A stretch of 64,000 bases of DNA from Streptomyces sp. P9-A2 (GCF_036634175.1 NZ_JAZIFX010000001.1:6820001-6884000), one strand, 5' to 3'; positions 31,315 to 40,329 are shown, counted from the stretch's first letter. Translations and numbers: made by a program. The notes: a model not told the origin generated them from the letters alone.

Positions 31315-32673
31315 ATGACCACTGATGTTCAAGCACCCGCTCCCGCCCGCGCTTCCGCCCGGCCCCCCGCTCCGGACCCGACGGACCGGCGCACCCGCGC
31401 CCTGACCCGTGCGGTCGTCGCCCTGTGCACGGCGGCGATCACGGTCGAGGGGTTCGACCTGATCGTCTACGGCGTGGCGATGCCGTCGATGCTCGCCGAC
31501 TCGAACCTGGGCTTCGACAAGTCCCTCGCCGGAACTCTCGGCAGCCTCGTCTATCTGGGCATGCTCATCGGCGCCATCGTCTGTGGGCCCCTCGCCGACC
31601 GTCTCGGCAGGCGTCGTCTCGTGCTGGCGTCGGGAGTGATCTTCACCCTGTTCACCGTCGGCTGTGCCGTCGCCGCCACGCCCTGGCAGTTCGGCCTCTT
31701 CCGGCTGCTCGCCGGCATCGGCATGGGCGGTGTGATGCCGTCCTGCGTGGCCCTCGCGAAGGAGTACGCGCCGCGCGGCCGCTCCGCGCTGGTGGCGACC
31801 ATCGTCCTCGCGGGCGTTCCGGTCGGCGGTGTGCTCGCCGCGCTCACCGCCGCCGCGTGGGGCGAGTTCCTCGGCTGGCGCGGCCTGTTCGGTGTCGGCG
31901 CGGCGCTGTCGACGCTGGTGTTCGCCGGCGCGTACGCCCTGCTGCCGGACTCGCGGCCCGGAGCGGCCGACGCCCCCGACCCCCGAGCCACTCCCCCGAC
32001 GGTGTCCGCCGGCAGCCCCGAGTCCGCCGGTAGCCCCGAATTCGGCGGAGGCCTCGCGTCCGGCGGACCGACGGCCGAGGCGAAGAACCCCTCACCGGCC
32101 CGCTCCGTGCTGTCGGACGGCCGCGCCCGCACCACCGTGCTGTTCGTCGTCGCCAACTTCGCGGTGCTCCTGGCCTGGTACGGCCTGAACACCTGGTTGA
32201 CCCAGCTGATGCGCGAGATGGACTACCCGCTCGGCTCGGCGCTGCAGTTCACGCTCGTGCTCAATCTGGGCGCCGTGATCGGCTCGTTCGCCATCGCCGC
32301 CGTCGCCGACCGGATCGGCCCGCGCTTCGTCACCATCGGCAGTGCGGCGCTCTCCTCGGTCGCCGTCGTCGGCCTGTCGTTGGGCGGCAACACCGTCGTG
32401 GTCCTCTGTCTGACCGCGCTCGCCGGTGTCGGTGCCCATTCGTCCCTGACCGTGCTCAACGACTGGGTGGCGTCCAGCTACCCGGCCTCGATCCGGGCCA
32501 CGGCACTCGGCTACGTCTCGGGCTTCGGGCGCGGCGGCGCGATCGTGGCGCCGCTGCTCGGCGGCTGGATCCTGACGTCCTCCTTCGGCCCGACCACGGT
32601 CTTCTACGTCTTCGCCGCGGCCGCCGCCCTGAGCGCCGCGGCCCTCCTCGCCATCCCGAACCGCCGGGCCTGA
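31315..32673 (+). CDS. MFS transporter, aromatic acid:H+ symporter type
   Basis: 452 aa with 12 predicted membrane helices. GFDLIVYGVAMPSML in helix 1 carries the Asp typical of AAHS symporters (PcaK, BenK). GPLADRLGRRRLVLASG is MFS motif A. The cytosolic loop between helices 6 and 7 (about 210-260) is a Pro/Ser/Gly-rich insert with SAGSPESAGSPEFGGG repeats. It imports an aromatic or small organic acid with protons. It lies next to the IclR regulator, a frequent arrangement for catabolic permeases. ATG at 31315; a longer upstream frame is non-coding. Confidence 0.87.
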   Translation: MTTDVQAPAPARASARPPAPDPTDRRTRALTRAVVALCTAAITVEGFDLIVYGVAMPSMLADSNLGFDKSLAGTLGSLVYLGMLIGAIVCGPLADRLGRRRLVLASGVIFTLFTVGCAVAATPWQFGLFRLLAGIGMGGVMPSCVALAKEYAPRGRSALVATIVLAGVPVGGVLAALTAAAWGEFLGWRGLFGVGAALSTLVFAGAYALLPDSRPGAADAPDPRATPPTVSAGSPESAGSPEFGGGLASGGPTAEAKNPSPARSVLSDGRARTTVLFVVANFAVLLAWYGLNTWLTQLMREMDYPLGSALQFTLVLNLGAVIGSFAIAAVADRIGPRFVTIGSAALSSVAVVGLSLGGNTVVVLCLTALAGVGAHSSLTVLNDWVASSYPASIRATALGYVSGFGRGGAIVAPLLGGWILTSSFGPTTVFYVFAAAAALSAAALLAIPNRRA

Positions 32674-32693
32674 CGCCCCCGCCGCGAAGCGCG

Positions 32694-32723
32694 ACGCCCC
32701 GTCTCCAGCAGGAGGCGGGGCGT
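32694..32723. terminator. Bidirectional terminator between MFS and aminotransferase
   Basis: ACGCCCCGTCTCC-agca-GGAGGCGGGGCGT, a 13-bp stem with one G-U pair, followed by TTCTCAT. It lies 20 nt after the MFS stop and 22 nt after the minus-strand aminotransferase stop. Confidence 0.85.
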
Positions 32724-32745
32724 TCTCATGAGGTGAGGGCCAGGG

Positions 32746-33954
32746 CTACTGTCGGTAGCCGCTGAGGAACCGGCCGATGCGGCCGATCGCCGTCTCCAGG
32801 ACGTCCGCATGGGGGAGGGTCAGGATGCGGAAGTGGTCGGTGGTGGGCCAGTTGAAGCCGGTGCCCTGGACCACCTGGATCTTCTCCCGCAGGAGCAGGT
32901 CGAGGACGAACCTCTCGTCGTCGTGGATCTTGTGCACCGCCGGATCGATGCGCGGGAACGCGTACAGGGCCCCCTTGGGTTTGACGCAGCTCACGCCGGG
33001 GATGTCGTTGAGCATCCGCCAGGCGGTGTCCCGCTGTTCGTGCAGGCGGCCGCCGGGGGCGGTCAGCTCCCTGATGGACTGGCGGCCGCCGAGCGCGGCC
33101 TGGATGGCGTACTGGGCGGGCGCGTTGGCGCACAGGCGCATGGAGGCCAGCATGGTCAGGCCCTCCAGGTAGTTCTTCGCATGCTGCTTCGGACCCGTGA
33201 CCACCAGCCAGCCGGAGCGGAAGCCCGCCACGCGGTACGTCTTCGACAGCCCGCAGAAGGTGAGGACGACCAGGTCGGGGGCGAGCGCGGCGGCCGAGTG
33301 GTGCACGGCGTCGTCGTAGAGGATCTGGTCGTAGATCTCGTCGGCGAGGACCATCAGGCCGTGCCGGCGGGCCAGGTCGAGGATGCCCTCGACGATCTCC
33401 TTCGGATAGACCGCGCCGGTCGGGTTGTTGGGGTTGATGATGACCACGGCTTTCGTACGGTCCGTGATCTTCGACGCCATGTCGTCCAGGTCGGGGTACC
33501 AGTCGGCCTGTTCGTCGCACAGGTAGTGGACCGCCTTGCCGCCCGCGAGGGTGGTCACCGCCGTCCAGAGGGGGAAGTCGGGGGCGGGGATGAGGACCTC
33601 GTCGCCGTCCTCCAGCAGTGCCGTGACGGCCATCGACACCAGTTCGGACACGCCGTTGCCGAGGAAGACGTCGTCGACGTCGACCTCCACGCCCAGGGTC
33701 TGGTAGCGCTGGGCCACCGCGCGGCGGGCGGAGAGGACGCCCCGCGAGTCGGTGTAGCCGTGCGCCTGCGGCAGCATCCTGATCATGTCCTGGAGGATCT
33801 CCTCCGGCGCCTCGAAGCCGAACAGGGCCGGATTCCCGGTGTTCAGGCGCAGCACACTGTGCCCCGCCTCCTCCAGCGCGTTCGCGTGCTCGATGACCGG
33901 GCCGCGGATCTCGTAACAGACCTCGCTGAGCTTGCTCGACTGCCGGAACTCCAT
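32746..33954 (-). CDS. PLP-dependent aminotransferase (AlaA-like)
   Basis: 402 aa class I/II aminotransferase. The PLP-lysine lies in FCGLSKTYRVAGFRSGW (about 240). NPNNPTGAVYP and LADEIYDQILYDD carry the Asn and Asp/Tyr cofactor contacts; the substrate Arg lies in HFRILTLPH near 380. N-terminal MEFRQSSKLSEVCYEIRGPV is typical of AlaA-type alanine/valine-pyruvate aminotransferases. It is divergent from the HxlR regulator across 89 bp with paired CTTGG/CCAAG boxes, so it is probably that regulator's target. Confidence 0.9.
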   Translation of the reverse strand: MEFRQSSKLSEVCYEIRGPVIEHANALEEAGHSVLRLNTGNPALFGFEAPEEILQDMIRMLPQAHGYTDSRGVLSARRAVAQRYQTLGVEVDVDDVFLGNGVSELVSMAVTALLEDGDEVLIPAPDFPLWTAVTTLAGGKAVHYLCDEQADWYPDLDDMASKITDRTKAVVIINPNNPTGAVYPKEIVEGILDLARRHGLMVLADEIYDQILYDDAVHHSAAALAPDLVVLTFCGLSKTYRVAGFRSGWLVVTGPKQHAKNYLEGLTMLASMRLCANAPAQYAIQAALGGRQSIRELTAPGGRLHEQRDTAWRMLNDIPGVSCVKPKGALYAFPRIDPAVHKIHDDERFVLDLLLREKIQVVQGTGFNWPTTDHFRILTLPHADVLETAIGRIGRFLSGYRQ

Positions 33955-33986
33955 GGGCCGCTTCCCCTCACGCCGATCTCGTGTTG

Positions 33987-34036
33987 CTTGGTTTTACCAA
34001 GTGACCACTTGGAAAGTCCAACAACTTGTCTACACT
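33987..34036 (+). promoter_or_regulatory. Paired operator boxes and promoter for hxlR
   Basis: Two inverted repeats stand in tandem: CTTGG-ttta(a)-CCAAG (33987-34001) and CTTGG-aaagt-CCAAC (34008-34022), six bases apart. The second overlaps a TTGGAA -35 (34009-34014); 16 nt on is TACACT (34031-34036). The start would fall at the ATG at 34044. This is the layout of HxlR-type autorepression and repression of the divergent aminotransferase. Confidence 0.65.
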
Positions 34037-34043
34037 GCGTCGC

Positions 34044-34709
34044 ATGTCACCTCGCCGAAGCTACGACCAGTACTGTTCCGCCGCCCGCGCGCTCGACGCC
34101 GTCGGCGACCGCTGGACCCTGCTGATCGTCCGCGAGCTCCTCGCCGGCCCGCGACGCTACACCGACCTGCACGCGGACCTCCCCGGCGTCAGCACGGACG
34201 TACTGGCCTCACGGCTGAAGGACATGGAACGCGAGGGGCTGACCACCCGGCGCAGGCTCCCCCCGCCCGGCGCGGCCTACGTCTACGAACTCACCGGCCA
34301 GGGCCGCTTGTTGTTGCCCGTACTGCAAGCGCTCGGCGCGTGGGGGCAGGCGGCGCTGGGAGAGCGGCGGCCCACCGACGCGGTGCGGGCGCACTGGTTC
34401 GCGCTGCCTCTGCTGCGCGCCCTGGACGCCGTGGGTGCGGGTGCGGGCGCGGGGGAGGGCGCGGGAGGGGGCGGCCTGGTCGAAGTCAGGCTGGAGGAGG
34501 GGCTGTTCCACCTGCGCGTCGGTGCCGAGGAGGGACCGGTCTACGGTGACGGGCCCGCCCCCGGAGAACCCGACGCCACGCTGGTCCTCGACACCGGCAC
34601 CTGTACGGCGATCAGCCGCGGCGAGTCGACCGTCGCCGACGCGGTACGCGACGGGCGGGTCGCGGTGAGCGGCGACGGCACGCTCGCCAAGACGCTGCGG
34701 GAGGCGTGA
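34044..34709 (+). CDS. HxlR-family regulator with SCP2-like C-terminal domain
   Basis: 221 aa. HxlR winged helix: YCSAARALDAVGDRWTLLIV, RELLAGPRRYTDLHADLPGV, LASRLKDMEREGLTTRRRLP. Residues 105-221 (AHWFALPLLRALDAVGA...; LVEVRLEEGLFHLRVG; ATLVLDTGTCTAISRGEST; VSGDGTLAKTLREA) form an SCP2-like sterol-binding type domain, a combination seen in actinobacterial HxlR proteins. A Gly/Ala run (AGAGAGEGAGGGG) links the domains. The ATG at 34044 lies 8 nt after a TACACT -10 box, so the message is probably leaderless; the ATG at 34026 would lie upstream of the -10. Confidence 0.85.
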   Translation: MSPRRSYDQYCSAARALDAVGDRWTLLIVRELLAGPRRYTDLHADLPGVSTDVLASRLKDMEREGLTTRRRLPPPGAAYVYELTGQGRLLLPVLQALGAWGQAALGERRPTDAVRAHWFALPLLRALDAVGAGAGAGEGAGGGGLVEVRLEEGLFHLRVGAEEGPVYGDGPAPGEPDATLVLDTGTCTAISRGESTVADAVRDGRVAVSGDGTLAKTLREA

Positions 34710-34771
34710 CGGGAGGCGCGGCCGCGAAGGGGACGTGCGGCCGGGAGGGGGGAATGCGGCCGTGAACGGGA

Positions 34772-34796
34772 GGAGGCCCGCACAAGGCGGGCCTCC
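34772..34796. terminator. Bidirectional terminator
   Basis: GGAGGCCCGC-acaag-GCGGGCCTCC, a perfect 10-bp stem between the convergent hxlR and VWA-partner genes. Confidence 0.82.
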
Positions 34797-34842
34797 TGGG
34801 AGCGTCACGTGCGGGGCGTCCCCTCGGACGTCCCGCTGGATG

Positions 34843-35682
34843 TCACGCGTTCGGCGGCACCCGGGACGGCCGTCCCGTTCCCCGCGTCAGCCGGTAGCCG
34901 GCGACCCCGGCCAGTGCGGCCAGCGCACCGCCCACCGCGGTCCACACCCAACGGCTGGACCACCAGCCCGAGGTCCAGCCGTCCTCGGGTTCGAGGTCGG
35001 CCAGTACGGCGGTCGGCGAGTCGTTCCCGTCACCGTCACTGTCGCCGTCCTGGTCGTCCGCGGCGTTCCGCAGCGCGATACCCGGTACCAGCGGTTCCGA
35101 CAGCGAGCCGTCGACCGCCGCCGCACCGCCCATCTCCTTGGAGCCGGCGCGGACTTCGATGTCCACCGACCGACCCAGGTCGGCCGCCGTGAGGTTCACC
35201 GCCGTGAGCCGGATGTAGTACGTGCCCGGCAGCGGGTCGTTGGCCCACGGCTCCGACCAGGCGCGGACCGTGCGCAGCACGCACTTCAGCTCCACGGAGG
35301 CCGCGTCGGCCGCCGCGGTGCGGGTCTGGGCGCCGTACTGGCAGGCCTGCCGGCGGCGCAGACCGTCGTACACGTCGATCCGCCAGGTCTCGGCGGCGTG
35401 CGTCTCGGGCAGCTTCACCGACGCCTCGACGGTGGGACGTTGCCCCGTACTCGCCGGGAACGACCAGTACAGGTAGTCGCCGACGGACGCGCGCGCCGTC
35501 GCGGTCTGCCCCTGCTCGAACTCCGTCGCGGTACGGAACGAGGTGCCCGCGCGGGTCGGTCCGGCGCCGTCCTCGGACGACGCGCCGGGAGAGGGGGTGG
35601 AGTCGGCCGCGGCGGGGGCCACGGCGGCAGCGGCCAGTCCGAACGTCAGCAGGGCGGCGCCCAACAAGCGGGTGATACGCAT
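34843..35682 (-). CDS. Secreted/anchored partner of the VWA protein
   Basis: 279 aa. A Sec signal peptide (MRITRLLGAALLTFGLAAAAVAPAAA, cut after about 26) precedes an extracellular beta-rich domain (SFRTATEFEQGQTATARASV, then YLYWSFPASTGQRPTVEASV) with Cys138/Cys146-type cysteines in RQACQY and LKCVL. An acidic Asp/Gly stretch (DDQDGDSDGDGND) follows, then a C-terminal helix (WVWTAVGGALAALAGVAGY) with an Arg-rich tail. Its start overlaps the VWA stop by one base, so the two proteins are made together and probably act together outside the membrane. Function is unknown. Confidence 0.75.
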   Translation of the reverse strand: MRITRLLGAALLTFGLAAAAVAPAAADSTPSPGASSEDGAGPTRAGTSFRTATEFEQGQTATARASVGDYLYWSFPASTGQRPTVEASVKLPETHAAETWRIDVYDGLRRRQACQYGAQTRTAAADAASVELKCVLRTVRAWSEPWANDPLPGTYYIRLTAVNLTAADLGRSVDIEVRAGSKEMGGAAAVDGSLSEPLVPGIALRNAADDQDGDSDGDGNDSPTAVLADLEPEDGWTSGWWSSRWVWTAVGGALAALAGVAGYRLTRGTGRPSRVPPNA

Positions 35683-36956
35683 CAGCTGGTCCTCCAGACC
35701 GCGAGCCGCCAGCGTGACAGCCAGCCCCAGACGAGACCGGCGAGGAAGCCGGCGAGAACCAGCGTGCCGAGCAGCCACCAGCCCCGGCCCAGGCCGAAGG
35801 AGGCCACGTCGCTCGACCCGTCCGGGCCCTCCACGACATCGATGGTCAGTTCCAGCGGCAGGCCGGGTGTGGTCTTCACACCGGAGCCCGGCGAGAACGA
35901 GTTGGTCACCGCCAGGCACACCGTCTCGGCGGCCGGCTTGTCGCTGTCGTCGTCGTCCCGCTCGGACTTCGGGTAGCGCAGACCGGTGGACAGGACGTCC
36001 GTACGGCCGGTACCCGCGGCCTCACCGCGGACGATCTCCCGGTCGTGCACCGTGACGGCCCGCAGCAGCACGCCGTGGTCCGGGTTCACCGCCCGGTCCG
36101 CCGCCACACTCACCGAGGCGCGCAGCTCCTGGCCCGGCAGTACGTCCACCCGGTACCAGCGCTGCTGCCCGAACTCCTCGCGGTCCGTGTAGAGACCGGA
36201 CTCCAGCGTCGGCGCCTTCGCGCACGACGCGGCACCCTCGGTCGCGACCGGCGTCACCACCGGCTCGGCCGCACGGTCCACCAACTCGTTGACACGTTCG
36301 GTCAGTTCATCCTGGTGCTCGACCGAGGTGTAGGTGCCCCCGGTCGCCTCGGCGATGCAGCTGAGCTGCCGGCTCAGCTTGGCGTTCGGCACCAGGCCCA
36401 GAGTGTCGATGGTCAGGCCGATGCCCCTGGCCGCTATCTCCCGGGCCACCTCGCACGGGTCGAGCGGGGCGCAGGTGTCCTCGCCGTCGCTGATCAGTAC
36501 GATCCGCTTGGAACCGTTGCCGTCCTTGAAGTCGTCGGCCGCCTCCAGCAGGGCGGGGCCGATCGGGGTCCAGCCGGTCGGGCTCAGCGTGGCCACCGCC
36601 GTCTTGGCCTCCGTGCGGTCCAGCGGGCCGACCGGATAGAGCTGCGCGGTGTCCTTGCAGCCCTCCTTCTTGTCGTCGCCGGGGTAGTCGGCACCGAGAG
36701 TGCGGATCCCCAGCTCGACCTCCTCCGGCGTCGCGTCCAGCACCTCGTTGAACGCCTGCTTCGCCGCGGCCATCCGGGACTGCCCGTCGATGTCCCGGGT
36801 CCGCATCGAGCCGCTCACATCGAGGACGAGGTCGACCTGGGGCGCGTCCTGGCCCGTGGGTTCACCGGCGACCGCCGCGGACGGGAAGGCGAGCCCCGCC
36901 GTCAGAGCGGTGAGCAGGACACCGACGCCCGCTGCCGGCCATTTTCTTCTGATCAT
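35682..36956 (-). CDS. Secreted von Willebrand factor A domain protein
   Basis: 424 aa. Signal peptide 1-30 (...AFPSAAVAGEP). VWA domain at about 40-235 with an intact MIDAS: DVSGSM (46-51), TGWTPIG and SDGEDTC. A beta-rich region (CAKAPTLESGLYTDREEFGQ, then RWYRVDVLPGQELRASVSV) follows that repeats the theme of the partner protein. A C-terminal transmembrane helix (WWLLGTLVLAGFLAGLVWGWL) ends in Arg/Trp. It is thus a single-pass membrane protein with an external metal-dependent adhesion domain. It is the first gene of a two-gene operon; the binding partner is unknown. Confidence 0.87.
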   Translation of the reverse strand: MIRRKWPAAGVGVLLTALTAGLAFPSAAVAGEPTGQDAPQVDLVLDVSGSMRTRDIDGQSRMAAAKQAFNEVLDATPEEVELGIRTLGADYPGDDKKEGCKDTAQLYPVGPLDRTEAKTAVATLSPTGWTPIGPALLEAADDFKDGNGSKRIVLISDGEDTCAPLDPCEVAREIAARGIGLTIDTLGLVPNAKLSRQLSCIAEATGGTYTSVEHQDELTERVNELVDRAAEPVVTPVATEGAASCAKAPTLESGLYTDREEFGQQRWYRVDVLPGQELRASVSVAADRAVNPDHGVLLRAVTVHDREIVRGEAAGTGRTDVLSTGLRYPKSERDDDDSDKPAAETVCLAVTNSFSPGSGVKTTPGLPLELTIDVVEGPDGSSDVASFGLGRGWWLLGTLVLAGFLAGLVWGWLSRWRLAVWRTS

Positions 36957-36969
36957 CGCCGGATCCTAT

Positions 36970-37010
36970 GGACCGGGGACGCCCCGCTCCAAAGGCGGGG
37001 CTCCGGGTCC
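36970..37010 (-). terminator. Terminator after the minus-strand IucA/IucC gene
   Basis: GGACC...GCCCCGC-tccaaag-GCGGGGC...GGTCC. The stem is broken by small bulges, with a 7-bp uninterrupted core. It begins 5 nt after the siderophore synthetase stop. Confidence 0.65.
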
Positions 37011-37014
37011 GGCT

Positions 37015-38535
37015 CTACCGGCGCTCGTCTTGAAGGGGATTGGGCAGTTCCCCCCATTCGTCCCCGGCCGCCCGTGGTGAAAGCCGCATCAGGGTCAGCG
37101 CCTTCGCGGGCAACGGCTCGCCGCACAGCGCCGCCAGGTCCGGGGTGCGCGGCAGATCCCGTACGGCGCTCTCCAGCGCGGCCCGCAGCGCCGGGCCGGA
37201 ACCCGTCGTACCGGCCAGCGCGCCCGCCACCAGCGAACCGAACACCTTGCGCCGCAGCACCCGTTCGTCGTCCGTCACCATGCGGGCGGGCAACTCGGGT
37301 GCCAGGACGCCGTGGTGGGCGAGCCGCGTGGGACTGACCCGCAGGTCGGCCAGATCACGGTAGACGAGCCGCACCGGCTCCCCGTCCGCCGACAGCACGA
37401 CCAGGAGGTTCTGGCCGTGCGCCTCCAACGCCACACCCAGTTCGAGCAGTCGCAGCCCCACCGTCAGGGCGAGCCGCGTGAACCGGGCCACCCAGGCGGG
37501 GGAGCGGGGCAGCCCGGTCGCGGGCAGGGCCGCCACCGGCACCACCCGCTCCCCGGCCGCCGCGTACTCCTGCGGCGACTCGCGCACCACGGCCGCCAGA
37601 TCGGCGGAACCGGCCGCCGCGGCGCCCAGGGTGCGGGTGATGTGCAGCAGCCCGCCGGTCCGCGCCGCCATCGACTCCCCGAACTCCGACAGCACCGCGG
37701 ACGCGGCGACCGAACCGAGCGAGATGTCCCGCACCGAAGACGTCAGCCGCGCGCTCAACGCCGTCTTCACATGCGGCCCGTCGGGCAGCGCGAGCGTCCG
37801 CAGCGCCATCAGCGGACGCGCCGCCGTCCGACCCGACGGCTCCCGCTTGAGCACATGCGCCGCCTGCCAGGGATGCACCGGGATCACCACCCGCTTCCCG
37901 TCCCGCAGCCACTCCGGCCATACCCCCGTCACCAGACAGTCCCCGGCCGGCACCGGAATCAGCCCCAACTCCACGAGGGGCCGGTGCTCGGGCCCGTACG
38001 CCAGCTGGTCGGCCACCGAAAAACCGGGCCGGGAACGGCAGCTGGGATGGAACGGATGCCCGTCGACCACCCGCTGCTCCCACTCCCAGTCCTGGTCCCG
38101 GTCCCGGTCCCATCCGCCCACGCCGTCCTCCCCCGGATCGTTTGCCCGGGACAGCGCCAACGAGGCGACACTGTGTGCGAGTTCGGCGGCGAAGGCGGTC
38201 GAGTGCGGTACGGCGAGTTCCCCCATCAACCGTGCCGGATCGCCGTACGCCACCCCGTCCAGCCGTACGACGGTGACGTACGCGGCGGTCGCATACGGAT
38301 CCGGACGCGGGCCGCGCAGCCGACGGCCGTCCGCCAGCCGCAGCGTGAGCCCGTCACGGTCCGGCACCCGGCGCGCGACCCACGGCAGCGGATCGTGCGC
38401 GAGACCGCGCCACAGCCGGCTCAGCACGGCCGCGCGGGCACCCGGCAGCGCTGCCGCGTACCGGGACACCAGCGCGGGCCGTACGGCGGCCAGCTCGTCG
38501 GCCATTTCCGCCTCGACGGGGGAGGGACGGTGCAC
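37015..38535 (-). CDS. IucA/IucC-family NIS siderophore synthetase
   Basis: 506 aa. It adenylates a carboxylate (citrate, succinate or a derivative) and joins it to an amine or alcohol. GHPFHPSCRSRPGFS (ATP-binding HPxHPxxK-like motif, with Arg where Lys is common), VIPVHPWQAAHVL and KTALSARLTSSVRDISL are core motifs. EAHGQNLLVVL and LVYRDLADLRVSP are the C-terminal FhuF/IucC catalytic segments. GTG at 38535 has AGGAG 7 nt upstream; the longer frame above it is not conserved. It is divergent from a second synthetase across 105 bp. The substrate is unknown. Confidence 0.88.
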   Translation of the reverse strand: MHRPSPVEAEMADELAAVRPALVSRYAAALPGARAAVLSRLWRGLAHDPLPWVARRVPDRDGLTLRLADGRRLRGPRPDPYATAAYVTVVRLDGVAYGDPARLMGELAVPHSTAFAAELAHSVASLALSRANDPGEDGVGGWDRDRDQDWEWEQRVVDGHPFHPSCRSRPGFSVADQLAYGPEHRPLVELGLIPVPAGDCLVTGVWPEWLRDGKRVVIPVHPWQAAHVLKREPSGRTAARPLMALRTLALPDGPHVKTALSARLTSSVRDISLGSVAASAVLSEFGESMAARTGGLLHITRTLGAAAAGSADLAAVVRESPQEYAAAGERVVPVAALPATGLPRSPAWVARFTRLALTVGLRLLELGVALEAHGQNLLVVLSADGEPVRLVYRDLADLRVSPTRLAHHGVLAPELPARMVTDDERVLRRKVFGSLVAGALAGTTGSGPALRAALESAVRDLPRTPDLAALCGEPLPAKALTLMRLSPRAAGDEWGELPNPLQDERR

Positions 38536-38640
38536 AGGCGAACTCCTCGGGTACGAAAGGTGCTGCGGAACGAACAGCCGGTCCGTGGCGGACACGCGGA
38601 CATACTGATCGTCTCCGTCCGGACAGACCGTAGGGAAACA

Positions 38641-40251
38641 GTGGAACGCGTGGACCTCATGCCCCCGCCCGCAGACGACGACGCGGCCTCCCGCGCCCAC
38701 GAGGAAGCCCGACTGACCGCCCACGCCGACGCGTACGCGGCCGCACCGCTGCTGAACTGCCTGCTGCGCGAGGTCGCACTCCCGGTGTCGGCCGAGAGCA
38801 CAGACGAGGACCGGAACAGGGAACAGGCCCGGGAACAGGACCGGGTGCACAAGGCGGATGCCCTCCGCACCTACCGCCTGCCCGGCACCGGCCGCCTGCT
38901 ACGCGTCCACGGCACCCGGCGCCCCACCGCACCCGAGGTACGCGCGGAGGACGGCACATGGAGCCGCCTCGGCCACCCGGAACTGGTGAAACTCGTCGCC
39001 GAGGAGCTGCGCCGGCACACCGGCGTGCCCAACCAGGAACTGCCGGCCGAGATGACCGACAGCCGCGACGCGGTGGCCGCGCTGCTCGCCGCACGGGCAG
39101 GCGCCACCCCACCCACCGACCCCTACCTGCGCTCCGAACAGTCCCTGCTCACCGGCCACCCCCACCACCCCGCCCCCAAGGCGCGCGGCGCCGGCCCCGT
39201 GGCGAGCTGGCTGCCGTACGCACCGGAGGCGTACGCCCGCTTCCCGCTGACACTGCTGGGACTGCGCGAGGACGCGGCGGTGGAGGAGGGCGACACCTCG
39301 TCCCTGGACCGGCTGGGCACCGCCCCGCCCGGCTACCGCCTCCTGCCCGCCCACCCCTGGCAGGTGGAGCTCGCGGCCCGGAGCCTGGCCCCCGCCTTCG
39401 CCGACGGCCGCCTGATCAGGCTCGGCACGACCGCGTTCCCGGTATGGCCCACGGCCGCGATCCGCACCGTGTACACACCCGCCCACGACCTGTTCCTGAA
39501 GTTCAGCCTGGACGTGCGCATCACCAACGACATCCGCCGCCTGTGGCGCCACGACCTGCTGAAGCTTCGCAGAACGGACCAGGCCACCGGCGAGGCCTTC
39601 GCCGCCTCGGCCACCCCCGACGCCCCCGCGGCCTGGCTCAGCGACCGCGGGTACCGCACCGCGGACTTCGCCTTCGAAGAACTGGCCGTACTGGTCCGCG
39701 ACGGCCTGCACCGCCACCTGCTGCCCGGCACGACCCCGCACCTCGCCGCAGCCCTGGTCGAGGACTACGAGGGCAACCCGCTCGCCACCACCACCGCCCC
39801 CGCCGCCTGGTGGGAGGCCTACCTGGCCCAGGTCGTCCCCCCGGCGCTGAATGCCTTCGCCCGGCACGGAGTCGTCGTCGAGGCCCACCTGCAGAACACC
39901 CTGATCGCCGTCGACACCGACGGCATGCCGGTACAGGCCCTGTACCGGGACGCGGAAGGCGTGAAACTCCTCCCCGAGGTGACGAGGGAAGCGGGCTGGG
40001 AGCGCCTCGTCTACTGCCTGATCGTCAACCACCTGACGGAAATCGCAGCAGCCCTGACCGAACACCATCCGGGCTTCGCCCCGTGGTCCGCAGCCCGCCA
40101 AGAACTCTCCCGCCACCCCTTCCCGGAGGCCCGGGCCCTCCTCACCACCCCCACCCTCCCCGCCAAGACCAACCTCCTCCTGCGCTGGACCCACGCCGAC
40201 GGAGCGTCGGCCCGCTACCGCCCGATCCCCAATCCGCTGGCGGAGCCATAG
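38641..40251 (+). CDS. IucA/IucC-family NIS siderophore synthetase
   Basis: 536 aa. Motifs: LTGHPHHPAPKARG (ATP site, Lys present), LLPAHPWQVELAAR, TVYTPAHDLFLKFSLDVRITNDIRRLW and EAHLQNTLIAV...LYRDAEGVKLLPE. GTG at 38641 preceded by AGGGA; the ATG at 38659 is the alternative. Paired with the divergent synthetase it could build an asymmetric carboxylate siderophore, but no amine-forming, hydroxylase, transporter or esterase gene lies nearby and the 105-bp spacer has no recognisable DmdR iron box. The pair may complete a pathway encoded elsewhere. Confidence 0.87.
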   Translation: MERVDLMPPPADDDAASRAHEEARLTAHADAYAAAPLLNCLLREVALPVSAESTDEDRNREQAREQDRVHKADALRTYRLPGTGRLLRVHGTRRPTAPEVRAEDGTWSRLGHPELVKLVAEELRRHTGVPNQELPAEMTDSRDAVAALLAARAGATPPTDPYLRSEQSLLTGHPHHPAPKARGAGPVASWLPYAPEAYARFPLTLLGLREDAAVEEGDTSSLDRLGTAPPGYRLLPAHPWQVELAARSLAPAFADGRLIRLGTTAFPVWPTAAIRTVYTPAHDLFLKFSLDVRITNDIRRLWRHDLLKLRRTDQATGEAFAASATPDAPAAWLSDRGYRTADFAFEELAVLVRDGLHRHLLPGTTPHLAAALVEDYEGNPLATTTAPAAWWEAYLAQVVPPALNAFARHGVVVEAHLQNTLIAVDTDGMPVQALYRDAEGVKLLPEVTREAGWERLVYCLIVNHLTEIAAALTEHHPGFAPWSAARQELSRHPFPEARALLTTPTLPAKTNLLLRWTHADGASARYRPIPNPLAEP

Positions 40252-40329
40252 GCAGCGGCGCTCCTTCTCCGACTCGCCCGCGATGTCATCTGCCGGATAC
40301 GGCTCCCGACCTCATTCCGAAACGATCGC

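Noticed and set aside
38536..38640. Iron box (DmdR/IdeR type) between the two siderophore synthetases
   Set aside because: No TTAGGTTAGGCTAACC-like palindrome is present in the 105 bp.
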